DNA of 64,000 bases from Dechloromonas sp. GTDB lineage: Bacteria; Pseudomonadota; Gammaproteobacteria; Burkholderiales; Rhodocyclaceae. The position numbers and the translations under genes were made by a program. Each line of letters begins with the position of its first letter. Within the stretch, counting starts at the first letter, position 1. The stretch lies in contig JAABQV010000003.1 of NCBI GenBank assembly GCA_011391255.1, forward strand, positions 124,001-188,000, written 5' to 3'. This document shows positions 24,975 to 35,928 of the stretch, one piece after another. Below the pieces are notes generated by a model. It saw only the letters and a list, made by a program, of their open reading frames with translations. It searched no databases and had not been told where the DNA came from.

Positions 24975-25246
24975 TTAAGAAGTCTCTGTTACCGATTGAT
25001 GAATCGGCCCTTCTCGCTGGCCGCTATCTCGTTCATGCTGACGCACCCAAATCAGCAGCGTCTGCGACGTGCAGCCGATCTTGGCAGCAATTGATTCAAC
25101 AGACGACCACAGCGACGGATGATCGGCACGGCATTCGGTCACCATGCGCACGGCACGCTCACGAAATTCGGGGGAGAACTTAACTGATTTTTTCATGGCT
25201 CTATCTTCTCAAGAGTTAGAGCCTCCATCAAACCTGGGGCGATTCA
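24975..25246 (-). mobile_element. IS3-family remnant: left end and start of orfA
   Basis: The minus strand starts with TGAATCGCCCCAGGTTTG, followed by ATGGAGGCT, which matches the terminal inverted repeat type of IS3-family elements. The orfA start (25196 downwards) encodes a transposase helix-turn-helix ([35 protein letters not shown]). After QREGP the frame diverges and stops at 24975, where a full orfA would continue with a leucine-zipper region. No orfB or right end is present, so the element is immobile. Confidence 0.8.
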
Positions 25247-25649
25247 CATTGATCTAATCATGGGGTCTTGGGGCGAGGGTGCGAAGCCAGAAAACCGAGT
25301 TCTCGTTTCACTGCTGTTCCGTCCGTCAGCGAAAGGTGGCTCGTTCATGGTGATTGATGCAACGGCCCGCGCGGTGAATTATTGCGATTTGCTTGGCCGG
25401 ATCCTGCTACGAGCCGAGGTTGTGGGCAGTCCAATGGCTTCGGATATATTCAGACTGGTCGATGCCATTTGGCTATCCGACCCTCGCATATTCGAAGTTC
25501 AGGCACTAAATCATTCCGCGCAGTCTTTACGGCGATCCAATCTGCGCCGAAGGCCGTGTAGCCCAAGACCAACGTGGGCCTGGCGTGGCATTTTTTCCGA
25601 ATGCGGTGGCTACCCATTGCCCTTTTTGGAAACCGAATTACATTTCAAT
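25247..25649. other. Region without a supported gene before pstS
   Basis: About 400 bp lie between the IS remnant and the pst promoter. One plus-strand frame (25260-25688) is open, with a middle part (ARAVNYCDLLGRILLRAEVV) that could be a fragment of a coding sequence. It lacks an RBS, its end runs across the PhoB box, and I recognise no domain. It may be a relic. Confidence 0.4.
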
Positions 25650-25667
25650 CTGTCATTTTGCTGTAAT
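25650..25667 (+). promoter_or_regulatory. PhoB box upstream of pstS
   Basis: CTGTCAT-TTTG-CTGTAAT fits the PhoB 7-4-7 consensus at 7/7 and 6/7. It lies 55 bp before the pstS start, the expected place for a PhoB-activated promoter. Confidence 0.75.
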
Positions 25668-25721
25668 AATTGGCAACTAAGCTGCTAGATGTTGTCCCAA
25701 CAATCTCATCCAGGAGTCCCC

Positions 25722-26723
25722 ATGTTCAAGAAATCCAATATCGTTTCACTGATGGCAGCGGCCGGCGTTTCGCTGTTCAGCGCCCAGGCGGCCTATGCTC
25801 AGGTTATCAAGGTTGACGGTTCATCAACGGTCTATCCGATTACCGAAGCCGTTGCTGAAGAGTTTCAGAAAGCCAAAAAGAACGCCATCAAGGTGACGGT
25901 TGGTATTTCCGGTACCGGTGGTGGCTTCAAGAAGTTCTGCCGCGATGAGACCGATATTTCTAACGCTTCACGCCCGATTACCGAAAAAGAAATGGCTGAC
26001 TGTAAAGCCGCTGGCGTCAATTACGTCGAAATGCCGGTCGCCTATGATGCGCTGACCATCGTTGCCAACCCGAAAAATGCCTTCCTCAAGGAAGTTACCG
26101 TAGCCGAAATGAAGGCTCTCTGGGAGCCGGCTGCTCAAGGCAAGGTGATGAAGTGGAACCAGGTCAACCCGGCCTGGCCTGATGCGCCGGTCAAGCTGTT
26201 TGGCGCCGGTGCTGACTCCGGTACCTTTGAATACTTTACCGAGGCCATGGTTGGCAAGGCCAAGTCCTCACGTGGTGACTACACCGCCTCTGAAGATGAC
26301 AATGTGCTGGTGCAGGGTGTTTCACGTGACGTCAATGCCATCGGTTACTTTGGCTACGCTTATTACGCGGAAAACATGGCCAAGCTGAAAGGCGTTCTAG
26401 TGGTCAATCCGAAGACCGGCAAAGCGGTTGAGCCGTCTGCCGCCAACGTTGAAAACGGAACCTATGCGCCGCTTTCACGCCCGATCTTCATCTACGTCAA
26501 GGTTAAGTCGCTGGATAAACCTGAAGTCAAGGAGTTCCTTGAGTTTTACATGAAGCACGGCGCCAAGCTGACCAAAGAAGTGAAATATGTTCCGCTGCCG
26601 GCTGCTGCCTATACGGGTAACATCGATCACGTCAACAAGAAAAAATATGGCACTGTCTTTGGTGGCAAGAACGAAATCGGTATCACCATCGAAGATCTGA
26701 TGAAGCGCGAAGCAAAGATGTAA
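25722..26723 (+). CDS. pstS: Phosphate ABC transporter periplasmic binding protein PstS
   Basis: The ATG at 25722 has AGGAG upstream. The 333-residue product has a signal peptide ending AAYAQ and the phosphate-site motifs [32 protein letters not shown] and [12 protein letters not shown]. It binds phosphate for the PstCAB importer encoded next. It is the first gene of a pstSCAB-phoU-phoBR cluster, with a PhoB box upstream and a hairpin after its stop that would keep PstS more abundant than the membrane parts. Confidence 0.96.
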   Translation: MFKKSNIVSLMAAAGVSLFSAQAAYAQVIKVDGSSTVYPITEAVAEEFQKAKKNAIKVTVGISGTGGGFKKFCRDETDISNASRPITEKEMADCKAAGVNYVEMPVAYDALTIVANPKNAFLKEVTVAEMKALWEPAAQGKVMKWNQVNPAWPDAPVKLFGAGADSGTFEYFTEAMVGKAKSSRGDYTASEDDNVLVQGVSRDVNAIGYFGYAYYAENMAKLKGVLVVNPKTGKAVEPSAANVENGTYAPLSRPIFIYVKVKSLDKPEVKEFLEFYMKHGAKLTKEVKYVPLPAAAYTGNIDHVNKKKYGTVFGGKNEIGITIEDLMKREAKM

Positions 26724-26753
26724 TGTTCGCTCTGGTGAGTTAATCACCTCATG

Positions 26754-26786
26754 AAAGCCTGGCCCCGGTGGGGCTGGGCTTTGTTT
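26754..26786 (+). terminator. Attenuating hairpin between pstS and pstC
   Basis: AGCCTGGCCCC and GGGGCTGGGCT form an imperfect stem around GGT, followed by TTTGTTTT. The form suggests partial termination within the operon, as often seen between a binding-protein gene and its permease genes. Confidence 0.65.
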
Positions 26787-26817
26787 TAATGGAATGCTTC
26801 TGGTGAATACACACATC

Positions 26818-27753
26818 ATGTCTCCAAATAACGCTTCCGACCTGCATCAGGTCAGCGACCGACTGGCGTATAACGCCATGCGCAACTGGAAAGAGCGGCT
26901 TATCGAAGCGGTTCTTCTGGCGGCGGCAACGGTTTCAGTTCTTACTACCTTGGGCATTGTTTATGTCCTGGTCTCCGAATCCATTTCGTTTTTTGCCTCG
27001 GTCAGCATCGTCGACTTTCTGACCGATACGCAATGGACGCCGCTTTTCGATGATGCCCACTTCGGCATCATGGTGCTCATTTCCGGTACCCTGACTTCGT
27101 CCTTTGTCGCCCTTGCCGTGGCGATTCCGATGGGGACGATCATTGCCATTTACCTCTCCGAATTTGCCGACTCACGTGTCCGTGAAATCGCCAAGCCGAT
27201 CCTGGAGCTGCTCGGCGGCATCCCGACCATCGTCTTCGGTTACTTCGCGCTCCTGGTTGTGACACCCATCCTGCAATTCTTCATCCCGAGCCTGCCTGGT
27301 TTTTCACTGCTTTCGGCGGGACTGGTGATGGGTATCATGATTGTCCCTTACATTGCTTCGCTTTCCGAAGATGCCATGCGTGCAGTGCCGATGAGCATGC
27401 GCGAAGGCTCCTACGCGATGGGCGCGACCAAACTCTACACGGCGATTCATGTTGTGGTGCCAGCGGCCATTTCCGGTCTGGCGGCGTCTTATATTCTTGG
27501 AATTTCGCGCGCCGTTGGCGAAACGATGATTCTCGCTGTTGCCGCCGGTATGCAGCCGAATCTGACCTTCAACCCGATGGAGCCGGCCGCCACCATCACC
27601 TCCTTTATCGTTCAAGTCGCATTGGGTGATCTGCCGCATGGCTCGATCGGTTACCAGACCATTTTTGCTGCCGGCCTGACCCTGTTGATGATCACTCTGG
27701 TCTTCAACATTCTTGGCCTATGGCTGCGTGCCAAATTCCGGGAGAACTATTAA
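26818..27753 (+). CDS. pstC: Phosphate ABC transporter permease PstC
   Basis: The inner-membrane protein is about 311 residues from the ATG at 26818; an in-frame ATG at 26794 is a possible alternative, since neither start has a strong RBS. It has about six helices, with the permease signature region MREGSYAMGATKLYTAIHVVVPAA near the C-terminal third, which contacts PstB (landmark given by its first residues MREGSYAMGATK). It pairs with PstA. Its stop overlaps the pstA start (TAATG). Confidence 0.93.
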   Translation: MSPNNASDLHQVSDRLAYNAMRNWKERLIEAVLLAAATVSVLTTLGIVYVLVSESISFFASVSIVDFLTDTQWTPLFDDAHFGIMVLISGTLTSSFVALAVAIPMGTIIAIYLSEFADSRVREIAKPILELLGGIPTIVFGYFALLVVTPILQFFIPSLPGFSLLSAGLVMGIMIVPYIASLSEDAMRAVPMSMREGSYAMGATKLYTAIHVVVPAAISGLAASYILGISRAVGETMILAVAAGMQPNLTFNPMEPAATITSFIVQVALGDLPHGSIGYQTIFAAGLTLLMITLVFNILGLWLRAKFRENY

Positions 27754-28685
27754 TGAAACCGCTAACTACCGAAGAGATTCGTGCCGTTATCGCCAAGGGC
27801 AAGTTTTACGACAATCTATTCAAGGCTGTCGGTGTCTTCTGTCTGGCATTTGCCTTGTTGGTCATCGTTGCCCTGATTGCCGACATGGTGATCAAGGGGT
27901 CCGAGCGCTTCACGCTCGACTTCTTCTTCAACTTCGCCTCGCGGCGTGCTACCGAGGCCGGCATTCTCTCGGCCTGGGTCGGATCGCTGCTGGTCATGCT
28001 GGTTACGGCAATGGCCGCCGTACCACTCGGTGTGGCCGCAGGTTTGTACCTGGAGGAATACGCCAAGCGCAACTTGCTGACCAATATCATTGAAGTGAAC
28101 ATCACCAATCTGGCAGCGGTACCGTCGATTGTGTATGGCTTGCTGGCGCTCGGCATCTTTGTTTACCAGTTTGGTTTCGGGCAGAGCATTCTGTCGGCCG
28201 GCCTGACCCTGGCGCTGCTGATCCTGCCGATCATCATTGTCTCGACCCGCGAAGCGATCCGCGCCATTCCGGCGATGATCCGCGAAGGTTCGATGGCGGT
28301 CGGTGCGACGCGCTGGCAGACCTGCCGCTTCCATATCATCCCTTATGCCATGCCCGGCATCCTGACCGGCGTCATCATCGGTCTGGCTCGCGCGATTGGT
28401 GAAACCGCTCCGATTATCACGATTGGCGCGCTGACCTTCATCGCCTTCCTGCCGCCGGTGCCTTTCAGCGCGGCTGATGCTGGAACGACAGCCGGACTCT
28501 TTGACTGGTTGCTGTCACCCTTTACCGTGATGCCGATTCAGATATTCAACTGGACCTCGCGCCCCGATCCGGCATTCGAAGTCAATGCCGCTGCCGCCGG
28601 CTTTGTACTGATGGTCATGGTGCTCTCGATGAACGCTGTCGCGATTTACCTGCGCTACCAGATGCGCAAGAAAATCAAGTGGTAA
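27753..28685 (+). CDS. pstA: Phosphate ABC transporter permease PstA
   Basis: The ATG at 27753 has GGGAGA upstream and shares a base with the pstC stop. The 310-residue protein has six or more hydrophobic segments and the EAA-type loop IREGSMAVGATRWQT. With PstC it forms the phosphate channel driven by PstB. There is a 71-bp gap before pstB that holds a copy of the dispersed TTGCGGTCAAC repeat. Confidence 0.95.
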   Translation: MKPLTTEEIRAVIAKGKFYDNLFKAVGVFCLAFALLVIVALIADMVIKGSERFTLDFFFNFASRRATEAGILSAWVGSLLVMLVTAMAAVPLGVAAGLYLEEYAKRNLLTNIIEVNITNLAAVPSIVYGLLALGIFVYQFGFGQSILSAGLTLALLILPIIIVSTREAIRAIPAMIREGSMAVGATRWQTCRFHIIPYAMPGILTGVIIGLARAIGETAPIITIGALTFIAFLPPVPFSAADAGTTAGLFDWLLSPFTVMPIQIFNWTSRPDPAFEVNAAAAGFVLMVMVLSMNAVAIYLRYQMRKKIKW

Positions 28686-28713
28686 TGCGTCCGCAACGGG
28701 CTTAGACCCAAAA

Positions 28714-28747
28714 GATACGGTCAACCCCGAAATTTCACAGAAAAAGG
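28714..28747 (+). repeat. Dispersed TTGCGGTCAAC repeat, copy F (ATACGGTCAAC)
   Basis: ATACGGTCAACCCCGAAATT lies inside the pstA-pstB gap of the operon and close to the pstB RBS region. The 3' part has drifted from the other copies. Confidence 0.5.
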
Positions 28748-28756
28748 AATACCCAA

Positions 28757-29548
28757 ATGGAGTCTCCCATGCAGATTCAAGAAACACCGACACTCAAGGC
28801 TGAAGCCCGCAATCTCAACTTTTTCTACGGTGAGAACAAGGCGCTGAGAAATATCAATATGCCGATTTACGACAAGAAGGTCACCGCGCTGATCGGCCCT
28901 TCCGGTTGTGGCAAATCGACCTACCTGCGCAGTTTCAACCGCATGCATGATCTTTACCCCGGCAACCGTTACGAAGGCGAAATCCGTTTCTTCCCGGATA
29001 ACACCAATCTGCTCGGTGCTGATGTCGATCCGATCGAAGTGCGCATGCGGATTGGTATGGTTTTCCAGAAGCCGAATCCGTTCCCCAAAACCATTTTCGA
29101 GAACGTTGCGTATGGTCTGCGGGTTCGTGGCGAAACCAACAAGCGCGTGCTGGAAGACAAAGTGGAACACGCACTTAAAGGTGCCGCGATTTGGGAAGAA
29201 GTTAAAGATCGTCTGCCGGAACAAGCGCCCAATTTGTCCGGTGGTCAGCAGCAGCGTCTGTGCATTGCCCGCGCCCTGGCAACTGACCCTGAACTGCTGT
29301 TATTTGATGAGCCGACTTCAGCATTGGACCCGATTGCCACCGGCGCTATTGAAGAGCTGATTCATGAGTTGAAAAAGCGTGTGACGATTCTCATCGTTAC
29401 CCACAACATGCAGCAGGCGGCACGTGTCTCTGATTACACGGCTTATATGTACCTCGGCGAAATGATCGAATTCGGCAAAACCGACGAGATTTTCATCAAG
29501 CCGCAGGACAAGCGTACCGAAGACTACATTACTGGCCGCATGGGCTGA
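28757..29548 (+). CDS. pstB: Phosphate ABC transporter ATPase PstB
   Basis: The 263-residue ATPase shows Walker [10 protein letters not shown], the Q-loop [11 protein letters not shown], signature LSGGQQQR, Walker [14 protein letters not shown] and the switch His in VTHNM. It energises PstCA and, with PhoU, is part of the phosphate-sensing complex that controls PhoR. An in-frame ATG at 28769 is an alternative start. Confidence 0.96.
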   Translation: MESPMQIQETPTLKAEARNLNFFYGENKALRNINMPIYDKKVTALIGPSGCGKSTYLRSFNRMHDLYPGNRYEGEIRFFPDNTNLLGADVDPIEVRMRIGMVFQKPNPFPKTIFENVAYGLRVRGETNKRVLEDKVEHALKGAAIWEEVKDRLPEQAPNLSGGQQQRLCIARALATDPELLLFDEPTSALDPIATGAIEELIHELKKRVTILIVTHNMQQAARVSDYTAYMYLGEMIEFGKTDEIFIKPQDKRTEDYITGRMG

Positions 29549-29561
29549 GAAGGACAACAAA

Positions 29562-30254
29562 ATGAGTGAAAACAACCACCTTTCCAGTCAGTTTGATGAT
29601 GATCTATCTCGTCTGCGCAGCCATGTATTGCAAATGGGCGGCCTGGTCGAGACCCAGATTTCGGCAGCCATCGAGGCTTACAGCAGGGGCGAAGTAGCCA
29701 GCGTCAAACACATCGTCGAAACTGATCGCAAGGTCAACGATCTTGAAGTCGCCATCGACGATGATTGTGCCCACATTATTGCCAAACGCCAGCCGGCAGC
29801 CTCAGATTTGCGTATGGTTTTCGGTATCAGCAAGATTGTTACCGACCTCGAGCGCGCCGGCGATGAAGCAAAGAAGATCGCCAAAGGCGTACGGCGTATT
29901 TATGAAGCGGGTCAAATGCCCTCGCAGTACGGGATAGGCGTTCGCCATATCGCCGAGGCAGCCCTCGCTATGTTACGGCAGTCGCTTGATGCTTTTGCCA
30001 GACTCGATTCCCCGCTGGCGATCAAGGTCATTCAGGCCGACGTCGATGTTGATGTTGAATTCAAGTCGATCATGCGTCAGTTGATCACCCACATGATGGA
30101 AGACCCGCGCACCATCACCACATCGATTGACATTATCTGGATTGCCCGCGCCGTCGAACGCATTGGCGACCACGCTAAAAACATTTCCGAGCATGTTGTA
30201 TTCATCGTCGATGGGCGTGACATCCGTCATCAGCCCAAGGAGAATAAAGCGTGA
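29562..30254 (+). CDS. phoU: Phosphate signalling regulator PhoU
   Basis: The 230-residue helical protein has two PhoU repeats, each with a metal-binding E-x3-D-x3 pattern ([16 protein letters not shown] and [15 protein letters not shown]). It connects PstB to PhoR and represses the Pho response when phosphate is plentiful. GAAGGA precedes the start. Its stop overlaps the phoB start (GTGA). Confidence 0.95.
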   Translation: MSENNHLSSQFDDDLSRLRSHVLQMGGLVETQISAAIEAYSRGEVASVKHIVETDRKVNDLEVAIDDDCAHIIAKRQPAASDLRMVFGISKIVTDLERAGDEAKKIAKGVRRIYEAGQMPSQYGIGVRHIAEAALAMLRQSLDAFARLDSPLAIKVIQADVDVDVEFKSIMRQLITHMMEDPRTITTSIDIIWIARAVERIGDHAKNISEHVVFIVDGRDIRHQPKENKA

Positions 30255-30937
30255 CACCGACGATACTGGTTGTTGAAGACGAGCCGGCCATTCAGGAACT
30301 CGTCGTCATCAACCTCAAGCACGCCGGTTTTCTGGTGGTGCGGGCGGGCAGTGCGGAAGAGGCTGAATCGACTATCCGTTCCGCCTTGCCCGACTTGCTG
30401 GTGCTCGACTGGATGCTGCCAGGACAATCGGGCGTCGCACTGGCCAAGAAACTGCGCGCCGATGAACGCACGCGTGAGTTGCCGATCATCATGCTCACCG
30501 CCCGCGTCCATGAAGAAGACAAGGTGCAGGGGCTGGAGGCCGGGGCGGATGATTACATCACCAAGCCGTTTTCACCCAAGGAGCTGGTTGCCCGAGTGCG
30601 CGCAGTGTTGCGTCGGCGGGCGCCGCACCTCGCCGGCGAGGCGCTGGAAATTGGTAATCTGGCACTCAATCCGGCGACCCATCGGGTGATGGCCGGTGGC
30701 CAGCCGATTGAGCTGGGGCCCACCGAGTTCCGTCTGCTTTTCTTCTTTATGACGCATCCCGAGCGGGTGTACACCCGTGCCCAGTTGCTCGACGAAGTTT
30801 GGGGCGATCACGTGTTTATTGAAGAACGTACGGTCGATGTGCATATCCGTCGCTTGCGTGCGGCGCTGGAAAAATCAGGGCACCATGAGCGGGTTGAGAC
30901 AGTTCGCGGCACCGGATATCGCTTCAAGGGAGCCTGA
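30251..30937 (+). CDS. phoB: Phosphate regulon response regulator PhoB
   Basis: The 228-residue protein has a receiver domain (phospho-acceptor Asp53, LVLDWMLPG; Lys in TKPFSP) and a winged-helix DNA-binding domain ending in VRGTGYRF. It starts at a GTG overlapping the phoU stop. PhoB binds direct repeats like those listed here at pstS, btaA and other genes. Confidence 0.95.
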   Translation: MTPTILVVEDEPAIQELVVINLKHAGFLVVRAGSAEEAESTIRSALPDLLVLDWMLPGQSGVALAKKLRADERTRELPIIMLTARVHEEDKVQGLEAGADDYITKPFSPKELVARVRAVLRRRAPHLAGEALEIGNLALNPATHRVMAGGQPIELGPTEFRLLFFFMTHPERVYTRAQLLDEVWGDHVFIEERTVDVHIRRLRAALEKSGHHERVETVRGTGYRFKGA

Positions 30938-30942
30938 CCGCG

Positions 30943-32238
30943 TTGTCATCATCCCTGATTCGAGCCCTGTTGCTGGGGCTTCTGGCAGCGATAGTTTCCT
31001 GGCCAATCGGCCATTTTGTGACAACCTGGCTTGGCTGGCTGGTTTTCTCCATCAGTCTCGCCTGGCAAATGCTGTACCACTATCGCCACTTCGTGAAGCT
31101 CGATCGCTGGTCAAGAGTACCGGCGCTCGACGGTACTCTTGAGGCTGACGAAGGGGCTTGGGATGGTATTTTCGGGCGTCTCTATCGTCACGAAAAAGGC
31201 CTGCAAGAGCAGATAGCGCAGCGTGACCAGGAAATCGCCATGCTGATCGCTGCCGGGCAAGCGTTGACTGATGGCGTGATCCTGCTCAATCAGCACAACC
31301 ACATTCTGTTTTGTAACGTGACGGCAGAAAACCAACTTGGCCTCGTTGTCGCCAGTGATCGCGGGCAAGCGGTGGTCAATCTGGTACGCCAGCCGGAGTT
31401 TGTTGCTTATCTCGAAGGCGAAGACTTTTCGCGGCCATTAACCTTGCGTTCGGATCGTAACCAAAACAGCGTATTGTCGATACATGTCATCCCCTATTCG
31501 GGGAATCGACGTCTCATGCAGATTAAAGACATTACTCAAAGCGACCGCCTGGATCAGATGCGCCGTGACTTTGTCGCTAATGTGTCGCACGAGTTGCGGA
31601 CGCCACTAACGGTGCTCTCAGGCTTTCTTGAGACTTTGCAGGAAATCGATGTTGAGCCGGATGAGCAGCACCGCTTTCTCGAGTTAATGGCCGAACAATC
31701 GAAACGTATGCAGTCGATTGTTCAGGATTTGCTTACTTTGTCGTCGATTGAGTCGGCACCGCCACCTGAAAATGAGACAGTTGATATGGTCAACCTGCTC
31801 GACAAACTGCGCCGTGATGCTGAGGCACTCTCGGCCGGTCGCCATACGATCATCGTTGAAAGTGACGGGCAGGGCGACTTGCGTGGCTCAGAGCCAGACC
31901 TCGTCAGCGCTTTTGGCAACCTGGTGTCAAATGCTGTGCGCTACACCCCGGCCGGTGGCACTGTCTGCCTTGCCTGGCATGCAACGCCGCAGGGTGCCGA
32001 GTTTGCCGTGCAGGATAGCGGCATCGGCATCGAGGCTAAACATATTCCGCGTTTGACTGAGCGCTTCTATCGCGTTGATCGCGGTCGCTCGCGTGATGCG
32101 GGCGGCACCGGCCTCGGGCTGGCGATTGTCAAACATTCGTTGAATCGCCATCAGGCGCAGCTTGAAATAACCAGCAAGCCGGGTGCCGGCAGCCGCTTCG
32201 CCGCAAAATTTCCGGCCAGCCGTGTTGCCGGGGTTTGA
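30943..32238 (+). CDS. phoR: Phosphate regulon sensor kinase PhoR
   Basis: The start is a TTG at 30943 with AAGGGAG upstream. The 431-residue protein has two N-terminal membrane helices with a very short periplasmic loop, a PAS domain, the H-box VSHELRTPLTVL (His216), then N, G1 and G2 boxes (NLVSNAVRY, DSGIGI, GTGLGLAIV). The short loop fits PhoR, which reads PstSCAB-PhoU state rather than phosphate itself. It closes the pst-pho cluster. The 186-bp gap after it holds no gene I can see. Confidence 0.94.
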   Translation: MSSSLIRALLLGLLAAIVSWPIGHFVTTWLGWLVFSISLAWQMLYHYRHFVKLDRWSRVPALDGTLEADEGAWDGIFGRLYRHEKGLQEQIAQRDQEIAMLIAAGQALTDGVILLNQHNHILFCNVTAENQLGLVVASDRGQAVVNLVRQPEFVAYLEGEDFSRPLTLRSDRNQNSVLSIHVIPYSGNRRLMQIKDITQSDRLDQMRRDFVANVSHELRTPLTVLSGFLETLQEIDVEPDEQHRFLELMAEQSKRMQSIVQDLLTLSSIESAPPPENETVDMVNLLDKLRRDAEALSAGRHTIIVESDGQGDLRGSEPDLVSAFGNLVSNAVRYTPAGGTVCLAWHATPQGAEFAVQDSGIGIEAKHIPRLTERFYRVDRGRSRDAGGTGLGLAIVKHSLNRHQAQLEITSKPGAGSRFAAKFPASRVAGV

Positions 32239-32424
32239 TTTCGCTCAGGGCAATATGCAAAGTGGGGTTTGAGGCGCAACAGAACGGAAGACCGGTTTAG
32301 GCTTTCGTTATCAAACGGGGTGCTCGTCTTGCTATTGCCATTGAACAATAGTGCGACTCGAGAGTTTCCGGAATGTGCCCAGTGCCGCCCAATCTTTGAA
32401 CAGTCAAACGGCTGGTCTCCGGGG

Positions 32425-35400
32425 TCAAGCCGCTGATCCGTTACCGCGCTTCTCCAGCCACGCCAGCAATGTTTCATACAATTTGTCCGGGTCGACTGGC
32501 TTGGCGATATGATCGTTCATGCCAGCATCGAGGCAGACCTGACGATCCTCGTGGAGTGCATTGGCAGTCATGGCCAGGATCGGCGTTTGCGCGTAGGCGG
32601 GGAGTGCCCGAATCGCCATCGTGGCATCGACACCGTTCATGTGTGGCATCTGCATGTCCATCAGGATCATGGCGTAGGTGTTGTGTTTTGCCAGCTCAAG
32701 CGCCTGCTGGCCATCCTCGGCCAAATCGACCACCAGGCCAACATCTTCGAGCAGAAGGCGCGAGACTTCCTGGTTGATCGGCTCATCTTCGGCGAGCAGG
32801 ATGCAAGTGCCGGCGTATTCGGCTAGCAGACGTTCGTCGGCAGTCTTGCCGCTTAAAGTCGGCGTTGTCTCGACTGCTTCGTCGCTCTTGCCCAGTCGGA
32901 CGGTGAACCAGAAGGTACTGCCCGCGCCGGGAGTGCTCTCCAAGCCGATCTCGCCACCCATCAGTCGTATCAGGCGCTTGCTGATGACAAGGCCGAGGCC
33001 TGTACCGCCGTATTTTCGGGTCATTGAACCATCGGCCTGTTCGAAAGCGGTGAATAGGCGTTTCTGGTCTTCCGGGGCGATGCCGATGCCAGTGTCAGCG
33101 ACTTCGATGCGCAGCAGAACGCCTTCCGGACTGTCGTCCAATAGCCGGGCGCGTAGCGTGATCGATCCGTGATCGGTGAACTTGAGGGCGTTGCCGGTTA
33201 GGTTGATCAGGATCTGGCCGAGGCGAAGGGGGTCGCCAAGGAAGGGCATGCGGGGAACTTCGGGATCCAGATCGACCAGGAGCTTGATCTGCTTTTCCTG
33301 GGCCTTGTGGCCGAGCAGGCTGAGGAGGTTTTCCAGCACAGCACCGAACTTGAAGCTGACGGCTTCAATCGTTAGGCGGCCGGCTTCGATCTTGGAGATG
33401 TCGAGGATGTCGTTGATGACGGCGAGCAGCAGCTGGGCAGAGTGTTTGCTCTTGTTCAGCCAGTCGATCTGTTGCGGGTCGGTGGCGCGGCGCAGTGCCA
33501 TCTCGACCATGCCCATGACGCCGTTCATCGGGGTCCGGAGTTCATGGCTCATGTTGGACAGGAAGGTGCTCTTGGCATGGTTGGCCGCTTCAGCGGCGTC
33601 CTTGGCTGCGGCGAGTTCGGTGGTGCGGGTGGCGACCAGTTGTTCAAGGTGGTGTCGATAGGTGTCGAGTTCGGCCTCGGTGGCTTTGCGTTCGGTGATG
33701 TCGTAGAGCGTCACGACATGGAGATCATTGAAAGACGATAGCAGTGGCGTAGCCGTTGCCAGCACTGTCCGTTCGCCGCCATCCTTGCAACAAATTCTCA
33801 CCTCCATCGGCTCGAATGGTTTGGCGTCGCGCTGTGCCACATCAAGGCGCAACAACCACTCTTTTGCAATCTCCTGGCGATACATTTCGTCCGGATAGGC
33901 TTTAGGCCACCATGATTCCACTGTCGGGATATCTTCTTGAGAATAACCGAAGGTTCGGATGAAGGCGCTGTTGAGGTAAGTAATGTTCAACGCTGAGTCG
34001 TTCAGCGCGAACGGGATAGGTGATGCTTCGATGATGGCCTGAAAACGGGCTTCAGCAAGACGGATGTTCTCCTCTGCCTGCTTGCGAATGGTGATGTCGT
34101 TGATCGAAAGGAAGGCTAGCCTCTCGCCGTCGGTGCTGTGGATGATCCAGCCGGAATACGCAATGATCTTCTCCCAGCCCTGATCGGGCCGGCGTAACCT
34201 GATCTCCCAATCGTGCAGCTTTTCACCGCGTAGCACGCGGCTCATAGGCCAGTCCTCGAGCGGCAGCAGGCGATCCTCGTTGAGTGGCCGGAATTCAAAC
34301 ACTTCGGCAAACTCGGAGAGCGTGCGCCGGTAGTCGTTCATGCTGGTAAAGCCATTAATTGCCAGGGCCATCGGGTTCCAGTAAAAGACCAGCCCCTGAT
34401 CATCGGCCATGACAAGGCCCTCAGAGAGGTTCTCCATCAGCGCAGACATTCGATGGTTGCTTTCTCTTACCGTCGCCTCCGCCCGCTTGCGCTCGGTAAT
34501 GTCCTGCGCCGCGCCCCAGAGGCCAACTGTCTTGCCTGCCGAATCAACTTCGGCCTCGCCATGCACCCACATCCATCCGTTGTTTCCGTCTTTTCTGACG
34601 ATTTCCAGTTCGAGCGTGTAGGGAACTCCGGTTTCCCTGGTATGAGCCAAAGCAGAGGACAGCCTCTCCCAGCTTTCAGGGGTGAACAGTTTCATGTGCT
34701 CGGTATAGGGCGGATGCGGAAGTGATGGATCGAATCCATACATCTTGTAGAGCTCTTCCGTCCAAACGACCTGATTGGTTGCCACATCCAGATGCCAACT
34801 GCCGATATGGGCAATGCGCTGTGTTTCTCCCAGATCCTTGACGATCCTCCGCAGCGCATTCAGCAGGCTGTTAAAGCTGCTGATCAATTGCCCGATTTCA
34901 TCCTGCGTAGTAATGGGTAGCGCTTCGGGCACCAAGCCATGCCCGGGGCGGGCACCGAGGGCTGCAACAGTGGCGCTGATCGGCGCCAGTTGGCAGCGTA
35001 GCATCCACCACGTCAATCCGCCGGCGATCAGGGTGAGCAGGATCGTGGCCAGCAGCATGCGCTGCTGCATGTCGTGAATCGGGGCAAAGGCCTCTGCGGT
35101 CGGTAGCGTTGCGGCCACATACCAGTCCGCCACCGGGATGTTCCTGGCCGAGGCCAGCACCTCTATACCCTTGGGATTGCGAAATATGGCCGAGCCCTCG
35201 CGCCCGGCCAGGAAGTTGTCGATTTTCGGACTTACCCCGGTGGGTGCCAGGGCTTCCAGGACGCGGCTCTTGTCGGTGGCGGTCACGATCAAGCGATGTT
35301 GCCGGTCGACGAGCACAAAACCGCCCGTTTGTCCGTAGGCATTCGAGGTGATCCTGTCCAGGAAATTGTCCGAGCTCAGGTCTGTCACGCCCACCAGGCT

Positions 35401-35928
35401 GCCAACCACATTCCCCTGCGCGTCGCGTATCGGCACCGCAAGACTGAAAACCGGAACTCGCAAAACCACGCCGATTGCCAAGGCGCCGATTGCCGACTTG
35501 CCTTCACCCAGCGCCGCAGCAACGTTGTCGAAGCGACTGTAGTTGATGCCGATGCGCCCGGCCTCGACCGGTATGGAGGCTATGGTCATGCCTGCGGCAT
35601 CCGTGATGAAGTGGCCACCGTTGAACAGCAAGGGCAGGATCGCCCGGCGTTCGAGGTTGCCCTGCAACGCAGCCGGCGACTTCAATTCATTCTCATCGAA
35701 GCTGCCCGCGATTTTCTCCAGAGCATTCAGGCGGTCCTTCAGCTCCTGATCGATGTTTGCGGCTACCAAGGCAACTGTCGAGCGTTGCTGGTCGCCCAGC
35801 AGTTGCTCCATGTCCGTGCGCAGCATCTTCGACGCATAGTAGGCAAGCGCCCACAGGCTGAGCGCGAAAATTACCAGAGAGAACAGGGTGACTCGGGTCT
35901 TGAGCGAGCGCTGCAGCAGTTCGATCAT
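32425..35928 (-). CDS. Hybrid sensor histidine kinase with extracellular Cache and PAS domains
   Basis: I start at the ATG at 35928 (GAGGAA upstream), which gives 1,167 residues. Two membrane helices bracket a periplasmic double-Cache-like domain of about 270 residues. A HAMP region, three PAS domains ([32 protein letters not shown] and [11 protein letters not shown] regions), the H-box [11 protein letters not shown] (His795), an ATPase domain ([10 protein letters not shown]) and a C-terminal receiver (acceptor Asp1091 in LMDMQMP) follow. The start overlaps the stop of a small membrane ORF (ATGA). The response regulator target is not next door. Confidence 0.92.
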   Translation of the reverse strand: MIELLQRSLKTRVTLFSLVIFALSLWALAYYASKMLRTDMEQLLGDQQRSTVALVAANIDQELKDRLNALEKIAGSFDENELKSPAALQGNLERRAILPLLFNGGHFITDAAGMTIASIPVEAGRIGINYSRFDNVAAALGEGKSAIGALAIGVVLRVPVFSLAVPIRDAQGNVVGSLVGVTDLSSDNFLDRITSNAYGQTGGFVLVDRQHRLIVTATDKSRVLEALAPTGVSPKIDNFLAGREGSAIFRNPKGIEVLASARNIPVADWYVAATLPTAEAFAPIHDMQQRMLLATILLTLIAGGLTWWMLRCQLAPISATVAALGARPGHGLVPEALPITTQDEIGQLISSFNSLLNALRRIVKDLGETQRIAHIGSWHLDVATNQVVWTEELYKMYGFDPSLPHPPYTEHMKLFTPESWERLSSALAHTRETGVPYTLELEIVRKDGNNGWMWVHGEAEVDSAGKTVGLWGAAQDITERKRAEATVRESNHRMSALMENLSEGLVMADDQGLVFYWNPMALAINGFTSMNDYRRTLSEFAEVFEFRPLNEDRLLPLEDWPMSRVLRGEKLHDWEIRLRRPDQGWEKIIAYSGWIIHSTDGERLAFLSINDITIRKQAEENIRLAEARFQAIIEASPIPFALNDSALNITYLNSAFIRTFGYSQEDIPTVESWWPKAYPDEMYRQEIAKEWLLRLDVAQRDAKPFEPMEVRICCKDGGERTVLATATPLLSSFNDLHVVTLYDITERKATEAELDTYRHHLEQLVATRTTELAAAKDAAEAANHAKSTFLSNMSHELRTPMNGVMGMVEMALRRATDPQQIDWLNKSKHSAQLLLAVINDILDISKIEAGRLTIEAVSFKFGAVLENLLSLLGHKAQEKQIKLLVDLDPEVPRMPFLGDPLRLGQILINLTGNALKFTDHGSITLRARLLDDSPEGVLLRIEVADTGIGIAPEDQKRLFTAFEQADGSMTRKYGGTGLGLVISKRLIRLMGGEIGLESTPGAGSTFWFTVRLGKSDEAVETTPTLSGKTADERLLAEYAGTCILLAEDEPINQEVSRLLLEDVGLVVDLAEDGQQALELAKHNTYAMILMDMQMPHMNGVDATMAIRALPAYAQTPILAMTANALHEDRQVCLDAGMNDHIAKPVDPDKLYETLLAWLEKRGNGSAA

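Noticed and set aside
25260-25688. 142-codon frame before pstS
   Set aside because: It has no RBS, crosses the PhoB box and has no domain; at most a relic.
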